This document shows, one piece after another, positions 10,452 through 12,076 of a DNA stretch of 12,076 nucleotides (within the stretch, counting starts at the first letter, position 1; every line of letters begins with the position of its first letter). Location of the stretch: NCBI RefSeq assembly GCF_030271215.1, contig NZ_JASNGB010000089.1, forward strand, positions 1-12,076, written 5' to 3'. The stretch is from Deinococcus rhizophilus (GTDB lineage: Bacteria > Deinococcota > Deinococci > Deinococcales > Deinococcaceae). The translations under genes were made by a program, and so were the position numbers. The notes under the pieces are model-generated. The model was not told the DNA's origin, did not search any database, and saw only the letters and a program-made list of their open reading frames with translations.

Positions 10452-11489
10452 ATGCGCAAGACACTGCAGACACTGCTGCTCGGCCTGCTGCTCGCGGGCA
10501 CCGCCCAGGCCCAGACCACCCTGACCGTGATCACCCACGATTCCTTCGACGTGGACAGGAAGCTGGTGGCGGGGTTCGAGCAGGCGAACAGGGCCCGCGT
10601 GCGCTTCGTGCGGGGCGGGGACGCGGGCGAACTGCTCAACCGCCTGATCCTGACCCGCCGCGCCCCCATCGCCGACGTGGTGTACGGGCTGGACAATTCC
10701 ATGCTGCCCCGCGCAAAGGCCGCCGAGATTCTGGAGGCGTACCGTTCGCCCGCGCTGGCGAGGGTGCCCGCCGCCTACCGCCTGGACGACTCCGGCCTGC
10801 TGAACACGGTGGATTACGGCATCGTGGCCCTGAACTACGACCGGGCGGCGTGGGCGAAGACGGGCCTGCCCCTGCCCCGCAGCCTCGACGACCTGAAGAA
10901 ACCGCAGTACGCCCGCCTGACCGTGGTGCCCTCGCCCGCGACGAGCAGCCCCGGCCTCGCCTTCCTGCTCGCCACCGTGAACCACTACGGCGAGGCGGGT
11001 GCGTGGGCGTGGTGGCGGGAAGCCCGCAAGGGCGGCCTGAAGGTCACGCGCGGCTGGTCGGACGCCTACAACAAGGACTTCAGCAAGAACGGCGGCCGGT
11101 ACCCCATCGTCCTGAGCTACGCGAGCAGCCCCGCCGCCGAGGTCTACTACGCGGACGGCTCCGACCCCAAAAAGCCGCCCGCCCAGGCCCCCACCGCCAA
11201 CCTCTTTCTGCCGGGCAGCACCTTCTTGCAACTGGAAGGGGTGGGCATCCTGAAGGGAACGAAGCAGCCCGCCCTGGCCCGCCGCTTCGTGGACTTCATG
11301 CTCTCGGGCGGCGTGCAGGCCGACATCCCCACCCGGATGTGGGTCTACCCGGCGGTGAGCGGCGTCAAGCTCGATCCAGTGTTCCGCTTCGCCGAAAAGC
11401 CCGACGTCAGGCCAGTGAAGGCCAGCGTGACGGCCAACCCGCAGCGTCTGGTGGACGCCTGGGTGACGCAGGTGCTGCGGGCGCGGTGA
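10452..11489 (+). CDS. thiB: ThiB, periplasmic thiamine-binding protein
   Basis: ThiB (TbpA) captures thiamine, TMP or TPP outside the membrane and passes it to the ThiPQ ABC transporter. The 345-residue protein has a signal peptide (MRK, Leu-rich core, AQA at 18-20, predicted cut before Q21) and no lipobox. The mature start [10 protein letters not shown] matches the family's LTVYTYDSF. Other family stretches are [24 protein letters not shown] (75-84), [14 protein letters not shown] (121-134), [12 protein letters not shown] (165-176) and [10 protein letters not shown] followed by [14 protein letters not shown] (201-230). The ATG at 10452 lies in the T run of the riboswitch terminator, with GGGGG about seven bases upstream as ribosome-binding site. 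Expression should drop when TPP is plentiful. thiP follows after 57 bases. Confidence 0.95.
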   Translation: MRKTLQTLLLGLLLAGTAQAQTTLTVITHDSFDVDRKLVAGFEQANRARVRFVRGGDAGELLNRLILTRRAPIADVVYGLDNSMLPRAKAAEILEAYRSPALARVPAAYRLDDSGLLNTVDYGIVALNYDRAAWAKTGLPLPRSLDDLKKPQYARLTVVPSPATSSPGLAFLLATVNHYGEAGAWAWWREARKGGLKVTRGWSDAYNKDFSKNGGRYPIVLSYASSPAAEVYYADGSDPKKPPAQAPTANLFLPGSTFLQLEGVGILKGTKQPALARRFVDFMLSGGVQADIPTRMWVYPAVSGVKLDPVFRFAEKPDVRPVKASVTANPQRLVDAWVTQVLRAR

Positions 11490-11502
11490 GGAGAGTGGAG
11501 GG

Positions 11503-11550
11503 ATGATCTCTGACCTGTGGGCGGCAGGAGGGACTGGTCTGCTTCCATGA
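11503..11550 (+). CDS. 15-residue leader ORF coupled to thiP
   Basis: A short frame in the thiB-thiP gap reads [15 protein letters not shown] and its TGA overlaps the thiP ATG (ATGA at 11547-11550). GAGGAG lies about nine bases before its ATG, a better site than thiP itself has. It may serve to bring ribosomes to thiP. No similarity to a known peptide is recognised, and it may simply be chance. Confidence 0.35.
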   Translation: MISDLWAAGGTGLLP

Positions 11551-12076
11551 CCCCTTCCCCCCGGACCGGCTGGCTCCTCGCCCTTCCCCCTCTCCTCTTC
11601 CTGACCCTTTTCCTGGCCCTCCCCCTCGCCCGCACCCTGGCCGAGGGCGGCGTGAACCTGGGCGTGTGGCAGGACCCCTACTTCCTGGGCCGCCTGACGT
11701 GGACGCTGGGGCAGGCGAGCGCGTCGGCCCTGATCGCCCTGCTGCTCGGGGCTCCTCTCGCCTACCTCCTGTCGCGTCACGCGGTGCCCGGCAAGGAGCT
11801 GCTGCTGCGCCTGCTGCTGCTGCCCTTCGTGACGCCCACGCTGGTGGCGGTGCTGGGTCTCTCGGCGCTGCTGGGACCGCAGGGGTGGGTCAGCCGTCCG
11901 CTGGGCCTGGACCTCGGGGAGACGCCCGCCCTGCTGATCCTGGGCAACCTCTTTTTCAACCTTCCCGTGATGATCCGGCTGGCCTACGCGGGCTTCTCGC
12001 GGGTGTCGCCGGGGCTGACGGGGGCGGCGCGGACGCTGGGCGCGTCGGGCTGGCAGGCGGCGCGGACGGTGGCGCT
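11547..12076 (+). CDS. thiP: ThiP, thiamine ABC transporter permease (5' part)
   Basis: The gene is open from the ATG at 11547 to the window end, giving the first 176 residues of a protein that is usually about 500-540 long with two fused permease halves. It begins with a short N-terminus and a first membrane segment (about 8-30). Further hydrophobic stretches lie at about 50-76, 84-109 and 126-150. [18 protein letters not shown] (159-176) is the EAA-type loop that contacts the ATPase. It follows thiB in the riboswitch-controlled unit; the ATPase gene thiQ should lie beyond the window. AGGAGG is 15 bases upstream, too far for a normal ribosome-binding site, so initiation may depend on the overlapping short ORF. 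An in-frame GTG at 11517 is a less likely start. Confidence 0.93.
   Translation, partial: MTPSPRTGWLLALPPLLFLTLFLALPLARTLAEGGVNLGVWQDPYFLGRLTWTLGQASASALIALLLGAPLAYLLSRHAVPGKELLLRLLLLPFVTPTLVAVLGLSALLGPQGWVSRPLGLDLGETPALLILGNLFFNLPVMIRLAYAGFSRVSPGLTGAARTLGASGWQAARTVA

Noticed and set aside
10260..11780. 506-codon minus-strand open frame
   Set aside because: It runs antisense through the riboswitch, thiB and the start of thiP, all of which are clearly supported on the plus strand.
11801..11824. CTG-rich tract as a tandem repeat
   Set aside because: It encodes a leucine-rich membrane segment of ThiP and is explained by codon preference for CTG.

Overview
The window is about 70% GC, with compact genes, several GTG starts and candidate promoters whose -10 hexamer lies six bases before a start codon. 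Together with a phenylacetate operon headed by a perfect match to the PaaR operator motif described in Thermus, this points to Deinococcota, most likely Deinococcus. That is inference from content and style; there is no rRNA or marker gene.

Layout: (1) 139-891 (+), a lipoprotein-type phosphodiester glycosidase. It converges on (2) 953-3049 (-), a DUF937 protein with a duplicated helical unit, one membrane segment and Ig-like domains outside; a UUCG-loop hairpin sits between them. (3) 3050-3382, non-coding, with a strong inverted repeat. (4) 3383-8563 (-), a phenylacetate operon read right to left: paaA, paaB, paaC, paaD, paaZ. Two palindromic repeats sit inside it, between paaA and paaB and between paaD and paaZ. 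A PaaR-type operator and promoter precede paaA. (5) 8670-9377 (-), one protein carrying both halves of an MntA/HepT toxin-antitoxin pair. (6) 9413-9805 (+), acpS, convergent with a Nudix hydrolase at 9802-10263 (-), their stop codons overlapping. (7) 10293-12076 (+), a TPP riboswitch, terminator, thiB (thiamine-binding protein) and the 5' part of thiP (permease), cut by the window end.

How the genes work together: PaaA, PaaB, PaaC and PaaD would form and mature the oxygenase that epoxidises phenylacetyl-CoA. PaaZ then opens and oxidises the oxepin-CoA ring. The reductase subunit PaaE, PaaK and the beta-oxidation genes are not in this window. Phenylacetyl-CoA sensing by a PaaR repressor encoded elsewhere probably controls the operon. 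The thi genes import thiamine and are switched off by TPP, through a hairpin that is both a terminator and a cover over the thiB ribosome-binding site.

The points most worth following are the fused nucleotidyltransferase-HEPN protein, the two-domain PaaB, the tandem DUF937 units, the composite palindrome inside the paa operon and the short ORF overlapping the thiP start.
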